Below the pieces are notes generated by a model that was not told the DNA's origin, searched no databases, and worked only from the letters and a program-made list of their open reading frames with translations. A DNA stretch of 64,000 nt from Oscillospiraceae bacterium (lineage in GTDB: Bacteria > Bacillota > Clostridia > UBA1381 > UBA9506): assembly GCA_015069045.1 (NCBI GenBank), contig SVJJ01000002.1:62001-126000 (forward strand). The letters run 5' to 3'. A program made the position numbers and the translations under genes. Numbering within the stretch: the first letter of the stretch is position 1; the number at the start of each line of letters is the position of its first letter. This document shows positions 1-9,008 of the stretch, piece by piece.

Positions 1-1066
1 CAGCACATAACCCGTCTTTTTGCGCTTTTTTAACGCCTTCAAAGACAATATCCCGCACTGTTTCCGGGTCCCGACTCTCCCCTGAAAGTGCTACATAACC
101 ATAGTCTTTTTCACAGGCAGTTTCAGCATCCATACCACCAAAAATAAATCCTTCGTCATATAGTTTCGTATAAATCGGTCCGGTCTTACCAAATAAAAGT
201 TCGCAAATAATGGATAGTTCCATATCCTTTTTTAAAAGATTTTTCCCGTCATAGCCGCAATCCAGATCTTTAAAACCAAGCATATACATAGGTACGCTCA
301 CATCCATGGTACAACTAACCATCTTTTCACAAACAGATAGGGGCTCCTCACCATAAATCCGTTGAATTTCTCCGCCCTTTTGCGCCTTTTGCAAAATTTT
401 CTCCTCAATATAAGGGCCTAACCGTTCCGGCTCAACATCACCTATGATAAATAAACACATGTTAGACAAATCATAAAAGGTCTGATAGCAATCATACAAG
501 GTTTCTTTCGTAATATGAGAAATAGATTCCACAGAACCGGCAATATCAACACGAACAGGATGCCTGTGGAACATAGCCCCTAAAAAACCCATCATTAACT
601 GCCAACCCGGGTCATCATCATACATGCCGATTTCTTGCCCAATAATACCCTGCTCTTTTGCCACATTTTCATCTGTAAAATAGGGTTTTTGCACAAAATC
701 CAATAATATTCCCAAATTTTCCTGAACATCTTGTGTGCTTTCAAATAAATATGCTGTCACATTAAAACTGGTATAAGCGTTAGCGTTAGCTCCATGGCGA
801 GCGTAACTCTCAAAGACATTTGTACCGTCAGGCTGTTCAAATAATTTGTGCTCCAGAAAATGAGCAATGCCATCCGGCAAGTGAACAACTTCATGGCTCA
901 TTGGCGAAATAAACTCGTTATCCACAGAACCAAAATGGGTGCCAAAAACCGCATAGCTTTTACTGTAACCCTTTTTAGGCATAATGGCAACATGTAAACC
1001 ACTTGGATGAATCGCTGTATATAAAGTTTCACGCAAGGTGGAATCATAGTGTTTTATAAATTCCAT
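1..1066 (-). CDS. yfmH: M16 zinc protease-like protein YfmH (partial)
   Basis: This minus-strand frame starts with ATG at 1066 and runs off the left edge, so the C-terminus is missing. My translation begins MEFIKHYDSTLRETLYTA and contains HFLEH, the inverted zinc motif HxxEH of M16 peptidases. A distal glutamate follows in QEIGMYDDDP, so the catalytic set looks intact. It is paired with the motif-less paralogue just upstream: the TAA of that gene and this ATG share one base. In Bacillus the equivalent pair (YmfF/YmfH, also called YfmF/YfmH) has been linked to modification of elongation factor EF-P. The family assignment is firm; the EF-P role here is inferred from name and pairing only. Confidence 0.85.
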   Translation of the reverse strand, partial: MEFIKHYDSTLRETLYTAIHPSGLHVAIMPKKGYSKSYAVFGTHFGSVDNEFISPMSHEVVHLPDGIAHFLEHKLFEQPDGTNVFESYARHGANANAYTSFNVTAYLFESTQDVQENLGILLDFVQKPYFTDENVAKEQGIIGQEIGMYDDDPGWQLMMGFLGAMFHRHPVRVDIAGSVESISHITKETLYDCYQTFYDLSNMCLFIIGDVEPERLGPYIEEKILQKAQKGGEIQRIYGEEPLSVCEKMVSCTMDVSVPMYMLGFKDLDCGYDGKNLLKKDMELSIICELLFGKTGPIYTKLYDEGFIFGGMDAETACEKDYGYVALSGESRDPETVRDIVFEGVKKAQKDGLCA

Positions 1067-2337
1067 TATTGTTCACCTCTCATCACATAAACCATTTCAG
1101 GCTGAATGACATTAGCCACAGCAATAACCTCATCCTTTGTGACACAACTGATAAGTCGGCACTGTTCCTCCAGACTAATTAAGGTACCACTCACGGCCTG
1201 ACCTAAATAATAATCTGCCAAATAGCCGGCGCTATCCTGCATAGAACGAAGGGAATTAATAATACTCTTAACCGATACATCAAATTCATAATCGGTGATA
1301 TCCCCTTCCTTCATAGCTGTTAGCTGGGCCAAAATTTCTGCTTCTGCCTTCTCTCGATTTTGGTATTCTATACCGGAGGAAACCGCCATAATTCCCTTGC
1401 TTCTTTCTAAGCGTGACGATGCATAATATGCCAGACTTAGTTTTTCGCGAACATTGTTAAACAGTTTAGAATGAGCGCCGCTACCAAAAATACTGTTAAA
1501 CACCATCAAAGCACTATAGCGTGGATCTTTGGGACCAATACCGGTATAAAAACCCATAGAGAGTTTCGCTTGGGATACCTCATATACTTCCTCTATACTT
1601 TGATAGGTACCCGTGGGCATATAAAGAGAAGTTTGTGGATAGCTCGTACGTGTCGACGCAATTTTTTTAAATCGCTCAAGTGCCATGTTCACAATGGGCT
1701 GAATGTTTGTATTACCGGTAACAAAAATATCCACAGGGCTTTGATGAATAATGGTTCTATATTGTTCGTACAAGACCTTCGGCGTAATAGATTCCACCGA
1801 TGTCTTGTCGCCTAATTCGTAAATGCTATAGGCATCATTCTGACACATGTTTTCAATCAGCCGCCACAAGGCATAGGTGCGCTTGTCATTAATTAAAGCT
1901 TCAATATCATTAATTAAATTTACTTTTTCCTGCTCTACATAATCTGATCGAAAGCCGCCATCAACCACCAAAGGACACAGCACCATATCCAACAACGCAG
2001 AAAAGGCTTCTAAAACACAGGTTTCTCCTTTCGGTAAATAGGTATCCTCGACTACACTAATGACAAAAGAAAGAATCTGGTCCTCTCCTTTTCTTTTAAT
2101 ATCAGCATCAAAATAAGCACCATACAAGCTTTGCATGTACCGATTAATAGCCGCCGTATTTTGAAATTTGGAGTTACCACGGCGCATAACATCGGAAAGC
2201 AGGGCATTTTTCGCTGCTTCTTCCCGGGTTAATTGCTGATGAAAATGGATTCCTATTGATACTGTTTTAAACTGTTCTGTAGCGATATGATGTAATCGAA
2301 TACCCGGCTGTATATCGTATGTTATCGTATTTATCAT
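1066..2337 (-). CDS. yfmF: Inactive M16 peptidase-like partner YfmF
   Basis: The 423-residue protein has the M16 peptidase fold, for example the C-terminal-half block NNVREKLSLAYYASS typical of the family. Where the active partner has HxxEH, this one reads NALLSDVMRRG, so zinc ligands are absent and it is probably a non-catalytic partner. Its stop overlaps the start of the yfmH gene by one base and its own start overlaps the rsmI stop (ATGA), so the genes are translationally coupled. A ribosome binding site (GGAG) precedes the ATG by seven bases. Established knowledge: YfmF/YfmH-type pairs occur side by side in Firmicutes. The function in this organism is inferred. Confidence 0.8.
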   Translation of the reverse strand: MINTITYDIQPGIRLHHIATEQFKTVSIGIHFHQQLTREEAAKNALLSDVMRRGNSKFQNTAAINRYMQSLYGAYFDADIKRKGEDQILSFVISVVEDTYLPKGETCVLEAFSALLDMVLCPLVVDGGFRSDYVEQEKVNLINDIEALINDKRTYALWRLIENMCQNDAYSIYELGDKTSVESITPKVLYEQYRTIIHQSPVDIFVTGNTNIQPIVNMALERFKKIASTRTSYPQTSLYMPTGTYQSIEEVYEVSQAKLSMGFYTGIGPKDPRYSALMVFNSIFGSGAHSKLFNNVREKLSLAYYASSRLERSKGIMAVSSGIEYQNREKAEAEILAQLTAMKEGDITDYEFDVSVKSIINSLRSMQDSAGYLADYYLGQAVSGTLISLEEQCRLISCVTKDEVIAVANVIQPEMVYVMRGEQ

Positions 2338-3266
2338 AATTTAGCTCCATTCCCTTCATTTTCCTGTAAGGCACTTGCATAAATCTCCCGTTTTGTCACG
2401 CCACGGTCTGCTGCCACAGCTTTTTGAGCCGTCTTTTGGTCAAAACCTAAGGTTATATAATGGTTAATATGCTCTAAAACTGTTAAATTATTTAATTCAT
2501 TTTCCGTTTCCTTCGGAGATGTTGCCCCCTCTAAAACAAGGACATATTCACCCTTTGGCTCTCTTTCTTGATAGATCTCTATAGCTTCTGATAAGGTGGT
2601 TCTAATGATTTCCTCGTGAATTTTTGTTAATTCTCTTGCCAATACAAGGCGTCGCTCACCTAGCATTTGATATAAATCCCGCAGAGTACGGCGTAATTTA
2701 TGAGGTGCTTCATAAAAAATCATGGTTTGGGGAGATTGCTTAATTTCCAGCAAATGGTCTCGACGACTTTTTTTATTGATACTCAAAAAACCCTCAAACG
2801 AAAATCGGCCCGTTGGCAAACCGGAGCATATTAAAGCAGAAATAGCTGCTGTTGCGCCCGGCACCGACACTACCGACACACCATTTTCTGCACAAAGTCG
2901 CACTAATTCTTCCCCCGGATCTGAAATAGCTGGTGTTCCTGCATCTGACACCAAGGCAACCGTAGCGCCTCCTTGTAACTTATCTAAAATATAACTTCCC
3001 TTGCTTTTTTCATTATGTTGGAAATAACTGGTTAAAGGCGTTTTTATGCCCAAATGATTTAACAAAGTTGCCGTTCGTCTTGTATCCTCTGCGGCTATTA
3101 AATCCACATCTCGTAAAATACGAATCCCACGCAAGGTTATATCCTCCAAATTACCAATGGGCGTGGCAACCAAATACAGTGTACCTTTTTCCAGCGTTTT
3201 GACCGGCTTATTTGTTTGTTCTGCCTCATAGGCATTATGAATCATTACGCTCAATTTTTCTTTCAT
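2334..3266 (-). CDS. rsmI: 16S rRNA (cytidine1402-2'-O)-methyltransferase RsmI
   Basis: RsmI methylates the 2'-OH of C1402 in the decoding centre of 16S rRNA using S-adenosylmethionine. The 310-residue protein has the tetrapyrrole-methylase fold and the RsmI signature GTLYLVATPIGNLEDITLR (about residues 28-46), followed by AAEDTRRTATLLNHLGI and VALVSDAGTPAISDPG. It carries about 25 residues before the fold, slightly longer than usual. The ATG is preceded by AGGAGAC at good spacing and overlaps the upstream methyltransferase stop codon (ATGA), so I keep this start. It lies in a recR-trmN6-rsmI run, a common Firmicute arrangement. Confidence 0.95.
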   Translation of the reverse strand: MKEKLSVMIHNAYEAEQTNKPVKTLEKGTLYLVATPIGNLEDITLRGIRILRDVDLIAAEDTRRTATLLNHLGIKTPLTSYFQHNEKSKGSYILDKLQGGATVALVSDAGTPAISDPGEELVRLCAENGVSVVSVPGATAAISALICSGLPTGRFSFEGFLSINKKSRRDHLLEIKQSPQTMIFYEAPHKLRRTLRDLYQMLGERRLVLARELTKIHEEIIRTTLSEAIEIYQEREPKGEYVLVLEGATSPKETENELNNLTVLEHINHYITLGFDQKTAQKAVAADRGVTKREIYASALQENEGNGAKL

Positions 3267-3961
3267 ACCATGTCTCCTATTTGAAATTCAACAAGTAAGC
3301 CACTGTTTCGATTTTTTTGTCCTTCAACCACCAATAATCTTGGAGGTTTACCGCCCGAAGCATATAAGGAAAGGCGCTTAGGCTCTACATTGTATGTTCT
3401 CATAACCGTCATAATATCAGTAAGGCGCTCTGGACGATGTACCATGTAAAACCGTCCGCCGCTTGGTAGCAAATATGAAGCGGCAGCCACGCAATCCTCC
3501 AAATTACAACAAACCTCGTGCCGGGCCATGGTAACGCAATCTGCACGATTTTGTTTACCGGTAGCATTCTTCATGTAGGGGGGATTACAGGTAACAACTT
3601 GAAAACTCTCTGCTGTAAATTGTTCTCGCACCTGACGAACATCCCCGCAAATAATTTCAATATAACTTGTTAAGTTATTAAGCTTTACACTCCTTTGTGC
3701 CATATCACACATTTGAGGTTGCAATTCTAAACCAACAATGTGAACTTTAGGCTCCTTTTTATGTAAAAGTAAAGGAATAATACCGGTTCCCGTGCACAAA
3801 TCCATTACACGATCGCCGGGCTTAATATTTGCAAAGTCAGAAAGCTTTACAGCATCTGTCCCAAATCGAAACTCTCCAAAACTTTGGATGATGCTGTAAC
3901 CATCTCCTAAATTGTCAATGGTTTCTTCTCCTCGGCAATAGGGTTCATCAAACAATTTCAT
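3263..3961 (-). CDS. trmN6: tRNA1(Val) adenine-N6 methyltransferase-like protein
   Basis: The 232-residue class I methyltransferase shows an S-adenosylmethionine motif [15 protein letters not shown] (about residues 53-67) and the N6-adenine catalytic motif NPPYMK. This matches the TrmN6/YabB family, which modifies A37 of tRNA1(Val) in Escherichia coli; the Bacillus YabB substrate is less certain. Its start lies inside the end of recR and its stop overlaps the rsmI start, so the three genes form one coupled operon. GAGGGACGAC precedes the ATG as ribosome binding site. The exact tRNA target is inferred from family resemblance. Confidence 0.85.
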   Translation of the reverse strand: MKLFDEPYCRGEETIDNLGDGYSIIQSFGEFRFGTDAVKLSDFANIKPGDRVMDLCTGTGIIPLLLHKKEPKVHIVGLELQPQMCDMAQRSVKLNNLTSYIEIICGDVRQVREQFTAESFQVVTCNPPYMKNATGKQNRADCVTMARHEVCCNLEDCVAAASYLLPSGGRFYMVHRPERLTDIMTVMRTYNVEPKRLSLYASGGKPPRLLVVEGQKNRNSGLLVEFQIGDMV

Positions 3962-4544
3962 GTCGTCCCTCCAGGGCGCGCGTTAGCGTTACTTCATCAG
4001 CATATTCCAAATCGCCGCCCACGGGAATACCGTGAGCAAGTCTGGTCACTTTAATATTAAAAGGTTTTAACATTTTTGCCACATACATGGCCGTTGTTTC
4101 ACCTTCTAAATTAGGATTTGTTGCCATAATGACCTCCCTCACGCTGCCATCTGCAATGCGCGCCAGCAACTCTTTTAAGCGTATATCCTCCGGGCCTATG
4201 CCATCCATTGGGGAAATAACGCCATGAAGTACATGGTATGTTCCCTTAAACTCTCTCGTTTTCTCTATTTTAATTACATCTTTAGGTTTTTCAACCACAC
4301 ATATTACGCTTTGATCTCTTTTGGAATCAGAACATAACTCGCAAGGAATTGCATCCGTCAAACACTGGCAAATAGGACAAAAGGTTATTTTTTCCTTTGC
4401 TTGCATCATAGTCTGTGCAAAGACGGCAACTTCCTCTTTCGATAATTTCAAAACATAATAAGCAAGCCGTTCTGCCGTCCGTTTACCAACGCCGGGCATT
4501 TTGGCAAATTCCTCTATCAACTGTGCAATAGGTACTGCATACAT
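3948..4544 (-). CDS. recR: Recombination mediator RecR
   Basis: RecR works with RecO (and RecF) to load RecA on single-stranded DNA bound by SSB. The 198-residue length is typical. In order the protein has a helix-hairpin-helix ([17 protein letters not shown], about residues 14-30), a four-cysteine zinc finger ([16 protein letters not shown], about 57-72) and a Toprim domain beginning [10 protein letters not shown] with the acidic run [11 protein letters not shown]. The start is preceded by AAGGGGG. Its usual neighbours dnaX and yaaK are not adjacent; it follows the unusual methyltransferase-like gene instead. Confidence 0.96.
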   Translation of the reverse strand: MYAVPIAQLIEEFAKMPGVGKRTAERLAYYVLKLSKEEVAVFAQTMMQAKEKITFCPICQCLTDAIPCELCSDSKRDQSVICVVEKPKDVIKIEKTREFKGTYHVLHGVISPMDGIGPEDIRLKELLARIADGSVREVIMATNPNLEGETTAMYVAKMLKPFNIKVTRLAHGIPVGGDLEYADEVTLTRALEGRHEIV

Positions 4545-4549
4545 CCCCC

Positions 4550-5614
4550 TTATTCCTCCTCCCTGTCTTCTCCTTTGTTATCGGATAAAATGAAAGCGCC
4601 TAACTCTTTGGCAATAATTGCACCATACTCATCTGTCCGAACAGCCGGACGACCCGCATAGTGAGAAATGGCATATTCCAACAAATCTATATCCTGAATA
4701 GAAAAACAAACCGGCGCTACACCTGCTTTATTCAGCAGCGGAAGAGCCTGCAACAGTTCTTCTGCCTTCTCTGTTTTAATTTCAATCATTTGCTTATTAC
4801 GGCTGACAATATTGCCGTTAAAATCTAAAAATATGGTGCTATCTCGAGAACAAACTGCATTTAAAACCGGAAAATCCGGCAAGAGAGGAGAAAGTTGCCA
4901 TAAAGCTTTTGATGCCGCTGCAGTAAAAGCCGGACTCCCTGCCCCAAGACCTAACATAGCACATTTTTGATTGATTAAAGAAGGAACATAGTCCCCGTAA
5001 AGCTCAGGGGTAAGAAACTGACCGAATGTAGCCAAAGCAAAAAGAGGTACCGTCGTAAAAGCCTGGAGCTCTGATAGAATAAAGAGAGCATCCTCTATAT
5101 CCATATCCACGCAGCCAAAAGCACAAATGTCTAAAGATTGGGCGGCCACAAGCAGCGAAAGCGCCGGAGCAATTTTTTCTGCCTCTCCATATATACCAAA
5201 ACAAATTGGAATATCAAAATCAGCCTCACGAACAGCATACACAGCACATTTCATGGCTGTAATACTACGGAATCCGGTTAAAAAAATCATAGAAACGCCC
5301 ATATCAATTAACCATTCAGCTTTCGATAGCACATCCTGATAGTACGCCTCGTAAGGAAGTAATCCGCCCTCTTCTTCCAACGCCTCTTTAGGTGCAACAA
5401 TTTGCCCAGCTACAAACGCTTTATCCGCCGCTATTTCAAAAAGTGCCGCCAAGGCATCGCCCTCTTCATCATTTCCATACAAACAAGGTTTGGCCAACAA
5501 AATGTTGGCTCCTGTATGAATGTGTTCATGTAAATCATCATTCGTGTGATATTCTGCCTGAACAACATTTAAAATATTATGTTTTAAAATTTCCTTTAAT
5601 TGTGAAGTTGTCAT
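4550..5614 (-). CDS. Degenerate homocysteine S-methyltransferase-like TIM barrel
   Basis: The 354-residue protein resembles the N-terminal homocysteine-binding domain of Met[16 protein letters not shown] corresponds to the usual GADIIETNTF region, then [21 protein letters not shown], then a late block that should contain the zinc-binding GGCCGT but reads [10 protein letters not shown]. The two adjacent Cys ligands are therefore missing. The C-terminal roughly 90 residues (ending with [11 protein letters not shown]) look like the first half of a pterin-binding domain. Inference: a relative that lost zinc-dependent methyl transfer and perhaps keeps a binding or structural role. It sits 5 bases upstream of recR. 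No cobalamin domain is present. A GGCGGTGA site precedes the ATG. Confidence 0.6.
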   Translation of the reverse strand: MTTSQLKEILKHNILNVVQAEYHTNDDLHEHIHTGANILLAKPCLYGNDEEGDALAALFEIAADKAFVAGQIVAPKEALEEEGGLLPYEAYYQDVLSKAEWLIDMGVSMIFLTGFRSITAMKCAVYAVREADFDIPICFGIYGEAEKIAPALSLLVAAQSLDICAFGCVDMDIEDALFILSELQAFTTVPLFALATFGQFLTPELYGDYVPSLINQKCAMLGLGAGSPAFTAAASKALWQLSPLLPDFPVLNAVCSRDSTIFLDFNGNIVSRNKQMIEIKTEKAEELLQALPLLNKAGVAPVCFSIQDIDLLEYAISHYAGRPAVRTDEYGAIIAKELGAFILSDNKGEDREEE

Positions 5615-5627
5615 ATGTCACCGCCTG

Positions 5628-6440
5628 TTATGATAATGGCAACACCGGTCGCAATAAGGTCACTTCACCGGCGTTTAAGGTTATATATGTTCCCTCTGCC
5701 GTTTGCACAACTAATCTTGCCTGGTCATCAATGGAAACGGCTTTCCCGCAAGTAAGATGATTTTGATATTGAAAAGATACCTCCCGTCCCAATATACAAG
5801 AAGTCTTGCGATAAATATCCAGAAAATCCCGTTTAGGCAGCGCCGTATAATACTGTGCAAAACGACGCACAAATTCTCCGCATAGCGCCAATCTGTCAAC
5901 GGATTGGCTTGTGGATATATCGGCAAGGGAGGTGGCAATATCCTGAATGGCCGGGGGATACCCGTTTTTGGGAGGATATAAGTTAATACCTACCCCTACA
6001 ATCATGTAAGAAGGCCATCCCGAACTATTAAACTGACCCTCTGTCAAAATGCCGCACAACTTTTTATTATGATAATATAAATCATTGACCCACTTAATGT
6101 CTACCATAACGTTGGTTATAGCGAAAATTGCTTCCCATACCGCCACAGCAGCACAAGCTGTAATCAACCCCGGTTCTCCAATTTTCTCTGTCGGTCTAAG
6201 GAGAATACTCATATAAAGACCGTCACCCCGGGGAGAATGAAAGTGCCGACCCAAGCGACCACGACCGGCTGTTTGACTTTCAGATAAAACCACCACACCC
6301 TCCTCTTCTCCCTGCTCTGCCAACTCCCGACAGTAATCATTCGTAGAGGAAAGTTCGTAATAACACTCCGCCCTTGTAAACAACCGGCAATCTCCCAGTA
6401 TGGTATGCAATTGTGCCTCGGCTTTTCGGTCACGATTCAT
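5628..6440 (-). CDS. birA: Biotin-protein ligase, monofunctional BirA
   Basis: The enzyme activates biotin to biotinyl-AMP and attaches it to a lysine of biotin carboxyl carrier proteins. The motif SQTAGRGRLGRHFHSPRG, with LYMSILLRP after it, is the biotin-binding signature; KWVNDLYYHNKKLCGILTE follows with the catalytic KWPND-like lysine. An SH3-like C-terminal domain ends at VTLLRPVLPLS. No N-terminal helix-turn-helix is present, so it should not act as the biotin repressor. I chose the ATG at 6440 (MNRDRKAEAQ, 270 residues) because AGGGTGTGA lies about 8 bases upstream; an ATG at 6464 has no ribosome binding site. Confidence 0.9.
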   Translation of the reverse strand: MNRDRKAEAQLHTILGDCRLFTRAECYYELSSTNDYCRELAEQGEEEGVVVLSESQTAGRGRLGRHFHSPRGDGLYMSILLRPTEKIGEPGLITACAAVAVWEAIFAITNVMVDIKWVNDLYYHNKKLCGILTEGQFNSSGWPSYMIVGVGINLYPPKNGYPPAIQDIATSLADISTSQSVDRLALCGEFVRRFAQYYTALPKRDFLDIYRKTSCILGREVSFQYQNHLTCGKAVSIDDQARLVVQTAEGTYITLNAGEVTLLRPVLPLS

Positions 6441-6514
6441 TATGTCACACCCTAATAAAAACATATTTTTATTGTACTACAAATCCCACTCTCCGTCAAG
6501 TTATTTCCATGAAA

Positions 6515-6543
6515 ACATAATTCCAAACAGGGTTGCATAGATT
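6515..6543 (+). promoter_or_regulatory. Sigma-E-like promoter for spoIIP
   Basis: ACATAAT (6515-6521), a 14-base spacer, then CATAGATT (6536-6543). Against the mother-cell sigma-E consensus KMATAWW-N14/15-CATACAYT this matches 6 of 7 and 7 of 8 positions. It lies 31 bases before the spoIIP start, whose ribosome binding site is AAAGGGGAC. spoIIP is a known sigma-E gene in Bacillus. Confidence 0.7.
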
Positions 6544-6573
6544 AATAATACAAAAACGAAAGGGGACAAGAGT

Positions 6574-7671
6574 ATGGCAAAAAAACAAAGAGGATTTCAC
6601 AGCCGGGTTGTAACCATAAATTATAGTTTATGGCGCCAGACCGGCTGGATACTGATACTCTTATTTTTGACCATACTCCTTTTCGGTTCAAATGTTCCCT
6701 TACCCCAGCTACCCACCGGTTTTTTCCTTGCCGGCATGAAGCACACCATTATTGGGCTGCATAGCGGAGAAACAATTGCATTCCGGTACTCCGGCTATGA
6801 TGTTTTAGCTAATTCTATTTTAAGTATTCAAGCCTCCGAAGTAATGAGTAAAAAATATGCAGCTATGTATGGCGGCGTGCTGAAACATGAAAAACCTGCT
6901 CAGGAGGGAACTGAGCAGATGGATGTTTTGATTAATAATGTTTTAGAAACAGACATTTCTGCTAAGGGCCTTACTTTTATTAACACCCCCGGCTACTCTG
7001 TTGACGCACAAACTTTATTAAATACGCCCCTAAATTTTTCATCTCCCTATAACGGCCCACGAGTGTTAATTGTACACACCCACACTTCGGAAGCATATGC
7101 TGAAAGTCCCGGAGCAAGAAGCGAAAATCCTACACAAAATGTAGTAAATGTGGGAGCCGAAATAGCCTCCGTTTTGCGTAGTAACGGCATACAGACCGTA
7201 CATGATACGACACAAAATGATAACCCCTCTTATAACCAATCGTACAAAAAAGCATTAACAGTTATTGAAAAAAATTTAACGGCTTACCCAACCTTGGAGG
7301 TTGTGCTGGACATTCATAGAGATTATATCAAACAGGATGACGGCACCTTGGTAAAGCCAACCGTTACCACAATAGATGGGAAAAAAATAGCGCAAATTAT
7401 GTTTGTCATTGGCACAGACAACATGGGGCTATACCATCCTAACTGGCGACACAACCTTGGTTTTGCCGTAAAAATCCAACACAGGTTGGGGCAAATACAG
7501 CCGGGCCTGTGCCGCGCAATCAATATTAGGACAGAACGGTTTAACCAGCATGCAACGAAGGGGTCTATGATTATCGAGGTTGGAACTGGTGTTAATACTG
7601 TAGAAGAATCTAAAGCTGCCGCCACTTTGTTAGGGCAAGCCATTGCAGATGTTTTAAAAGAATATGCATAA
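6574..7671 (+). CDS. spoIIP: Stage II sporulation protein P (SpoIIP)
   Basis: SpoIIP is a peptidoglycan amidase/endopeptidase of the SpoIID-SpoIIM-SpoIIP machine that drives engulfment of the forespore. The 365-residue protein has an N-terminal membrane anchor (WILILLFLTILLFGSNVPL, about residues 26-44) followed by an extracytoplasmic amidase domain. Metal-binding motifs are visible: VLIVHTHTSEAY (about residues 163-174), DIHRDYI and the late glutamate in MIIEVGTGVN. gpr, its usual Bacillus partner, is not adjacent. It converges on spoVAD with only two bases between stop codons and no terminator, so read-through would produce antisense RNA. Confidence 0.95.
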   Translation: MAKKQRGFHSRVVTINYSLWRQTGWILILLFLTILLFGSNVPLPQLPTGFFLAGMKHTIIGLHSGETIAFRYSGYDVLANSILSIQASEVMSKKYAAMYGGVLKHEKPAQEGTEQMDVLINNVLETDISAKGLTFINTPGYSVDAQTLLNTPLNFSSPYNGPRVLIVHTHTSEAYAESPGARSENPTQNVVNVGAEIASVLRSNGIQTVHDTTQNDNPSYNQSYKKALTVIEKNLTAYPTLEVVLDIHRDYIKQDDGTLVKPTVTTIDGKKIAQIMFVIGTDNMGLYHPNWRHNLGFAVKIQHRLGQIQPGLCRAINIRTERFNQHATKGSMIIEVGTGVNTVEESKAAATLLGQAIADVLKEYA

Positions 7672-7673
7672 TA

Positions 7674-8693
7674 TTATGAATTGGCCCGAATACTGACTGC
7701 ATGAGCAATACCGGGCATGCTTTCTCCCTGTTGAACACTTAATGGACTCTGCAGAGCTCCTGTCGCCACAAAAAGGAGATTATGCAACTGTTTATTCTGC
7801 AAAAGCTTGTATAAATATCCGCAAAAAGTAAGACCCGCACAAGCACAACCACTTCCTCCAGCATGGGTGTCTTGTTTTTCACGGTCAAAAATAATTAAAC
7901 CACAATCATTATAATTTTTAGAAAGGTCAAATCCTCCCTCCTGCATAAAATCAATCACAACCGACTTGCCCACATAGCCTAAATCACCGGTTACAATCAA
8001 ATCATAATCAGAAGGTTTTCGTTCTGTATCCTGAAAGTGAACCATCAGTGTGTCAGCAGCGGCAGCGGCCATGGCTGCTCCCATATTATTGGCATCAGTA
8101 ATGCCCATATCCACAATTTTCCCCGTTGTTATACAGTCAATCATCGGGCCATCCCCCTTATCGCCTAAAATAGCACAGGCAGAACCGGTAACTGTCCATT
8201 GTGCACTGGGTGGTCTTTGCCCACCATATTCTAAAGGAAAACGAAATTGTTTTTCTGCCGAACAAAAATGACTGGAGGTAATAGCACCGCAGTAATCTGC
8301 ATAACCGCCATCAATAAATGCCGATGCCATACATAAGCCCAAAGCCATTGTGGAACAAGCACCATATAATCCCACAAAGGGAATGGCAAAATCTCTCACG
8401 CCATAACTTGTACCTGTACATTGATTAAGCAGGTCACCGCCAAATAAATATTGAATTTGTTCCGGTGCTACACCACTATTTTTAAAGGCTTCCTTAGTTG
8501 CTCGCTCTGCAAATTTACTTTCTGCCTTTTCCCAGGTTTTTGCGCCCAATACATTATCCTCTGCAATAACATCAAAGTAACTGCCAATAGGCCCTTCAGA
8601 TTCCTTTTTTCCCGCCACAGTTCCTGTGCCTAAAATAATGGGTGGCACTTGGTAACAAACCGTTTGTTTTCCCATTCTTTTATTTGTACTCAT
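7674..8693 (-). CDS. spoVAD: Stage V sporulation protein AD (SpoVAD)
   Basis: SpoVAD is part of the inner forespore membrane machinery that moves dipicolinic acid into spores. The 339-residue protein has a thiolase-like fold with the nucleophile-region block YGACSTMALGLCMASAF and a glycine/cysteine-rich HAGGSGCACAGLTFCGYL near the C-terminus, both typical of the family. Elsewhere the gene normally sits between spoVAC and spoVAE; here it stands alone. AAAGGAAA precedes the ATG. A sigma-G-like promoter lies about 30 bases upstream. Confidence 0.95.
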   Translation of the reverse strand: MSTNKRMGKQTVCYQVPPIILGTGTVAGKKESEGPIGSYFDVIAEDNVLGAKTWEKAESKFAERATKEAFKNSGVAPEQIQYLFGGDLLNQCTGTSYGVRDFAIPFVGLYGACSTMALGLCMASAFIDGGYADYCGAITSSHFCSAEKQFRFPLEYGGQRPPSAQWTVTGSACAILGDKGDGPMIDCITTGKIVDMGITDANNMGAAMAAAAADTLMVHFQDTERKPSDYDLIVTGDLGYVGKSVVIDFMQEGGFDLSKNYNDCGLIIFDREKQDTHAGGSGCACAGLTFCGYLYKLLQNKQLHNLLFVATGALQSPLSVQQGESMPGIAHAVSIRANS

Positions 8694-8724
8694 ACCATCT
8701 TTTCCTTTGTAAAAATTTTAGTAT

Positions 8725-8753
8725 TAGTATATGTTTTTCTACATTCCTTATTC
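8725..8753 (-). promoter_or_regulatory. Sigma-G-like promoter for spoVAD
   Basis: On the minus strand, GAATA (8749-8753), a 17-base spacer, then TATACTA (8725-8731). The forespore sigma-G consensus is gmATR-N17/18-cATnMTA; the -35 matches fully and only the first -10 base differs. It lies directly upstream of spoVAD, a sigma-G gene in Bacillus. Confidence 0.7.
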
Positions 8754-8769
8754 TTTTTGTAAAAAAAGA

Positions 8770-8798
8770 TAGACAATTGTATATTTTTGTATTATACT
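8770..8798 (+). promoter_or_regulatory. Sigma-A-like promoter for folT
   Basis: TAGACA (8770-8775), 17-base spacer, TATACT (8793-8798). The start point would fall just before the riboswitch, which begins at about 8823, so the whole aptamer is in the leader. It is divergent from the spoVAD promoter. Confidence 0.65.
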
Positions 8799-8822
8799 AT
8801 ATATGATACAAGTAAATAGTAC

Positions 8823-8926
8823 GGCAGAGTAGGTTTTGATGCGTTAAGTGACAGTTGGACGGGAAGTTGCCACTGTACGAAAAGCATAGATGCATGCTTG
8901 CGGTATCATAACTGCATTCCGCTGCC
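8823..8926 (+). ncRNA. THF (tetrahydrofolate) riboswitch aptamer
   Basis: The conserved strings of the THF class are present in order: AGAGTAG, then GCGTTAAGTG, then CGGTATCATAACTGCATTCCG. The closing stem P1 is GGCAG (8823-8827) with CTGCC (8922-8926). It precedes folT, a typical target of this class, which senses reduced folates. I see no intrinsic terminator between aptamer and gene, so control is probably at translation initiation (see next entry). Confidence 0.92.
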
Positions 8927-9003
8927 ACGAAAATTGAGTCTACACCTCCTTTTTTGTGGCTAAGTTGCCCAAATTCTTATGTGTCACAAAAGAAAGGACG
9001 TGT
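8924..9003 (+). promoter_or_regulatory. folT expression platform with anti-Shine-Dalgarno switch
   Basis: Two mutually exclusive pairings are visible. Stem A pairs GCCACGAAAA (8924-8933) with TTTTTGTGGC (8951-8960) and holds CTCC in its loop. Stem B pairs ACACCTCCTTT (8942-8952) with AAAGGACGTGT (8993-9003), 10 of 11 positions, and would cover the folT ribosome binding site. Stem A shares bases 8924-8926 with aptamer stem P1, so folate binding should break stem A and favour stem B, switching translation off. This is inference from base pairing only. Confidence 0.65.
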
Positions 9004-9008
9004 TTTTT

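Noticed and set aside
5392-5760. 122-codon plus-strand frame between birA and the methyltransferase-like gene
   Set aside because: Opposite-strand shadow of two solid minus-strand genes.
8924-8960. Intrinsic terminator after the THF aptamer
   Set aside because: The stem is AU-rich at its top and not followed by a T-run; the bases after it are TAAGTTGCCC. A translational mechanism fits better.
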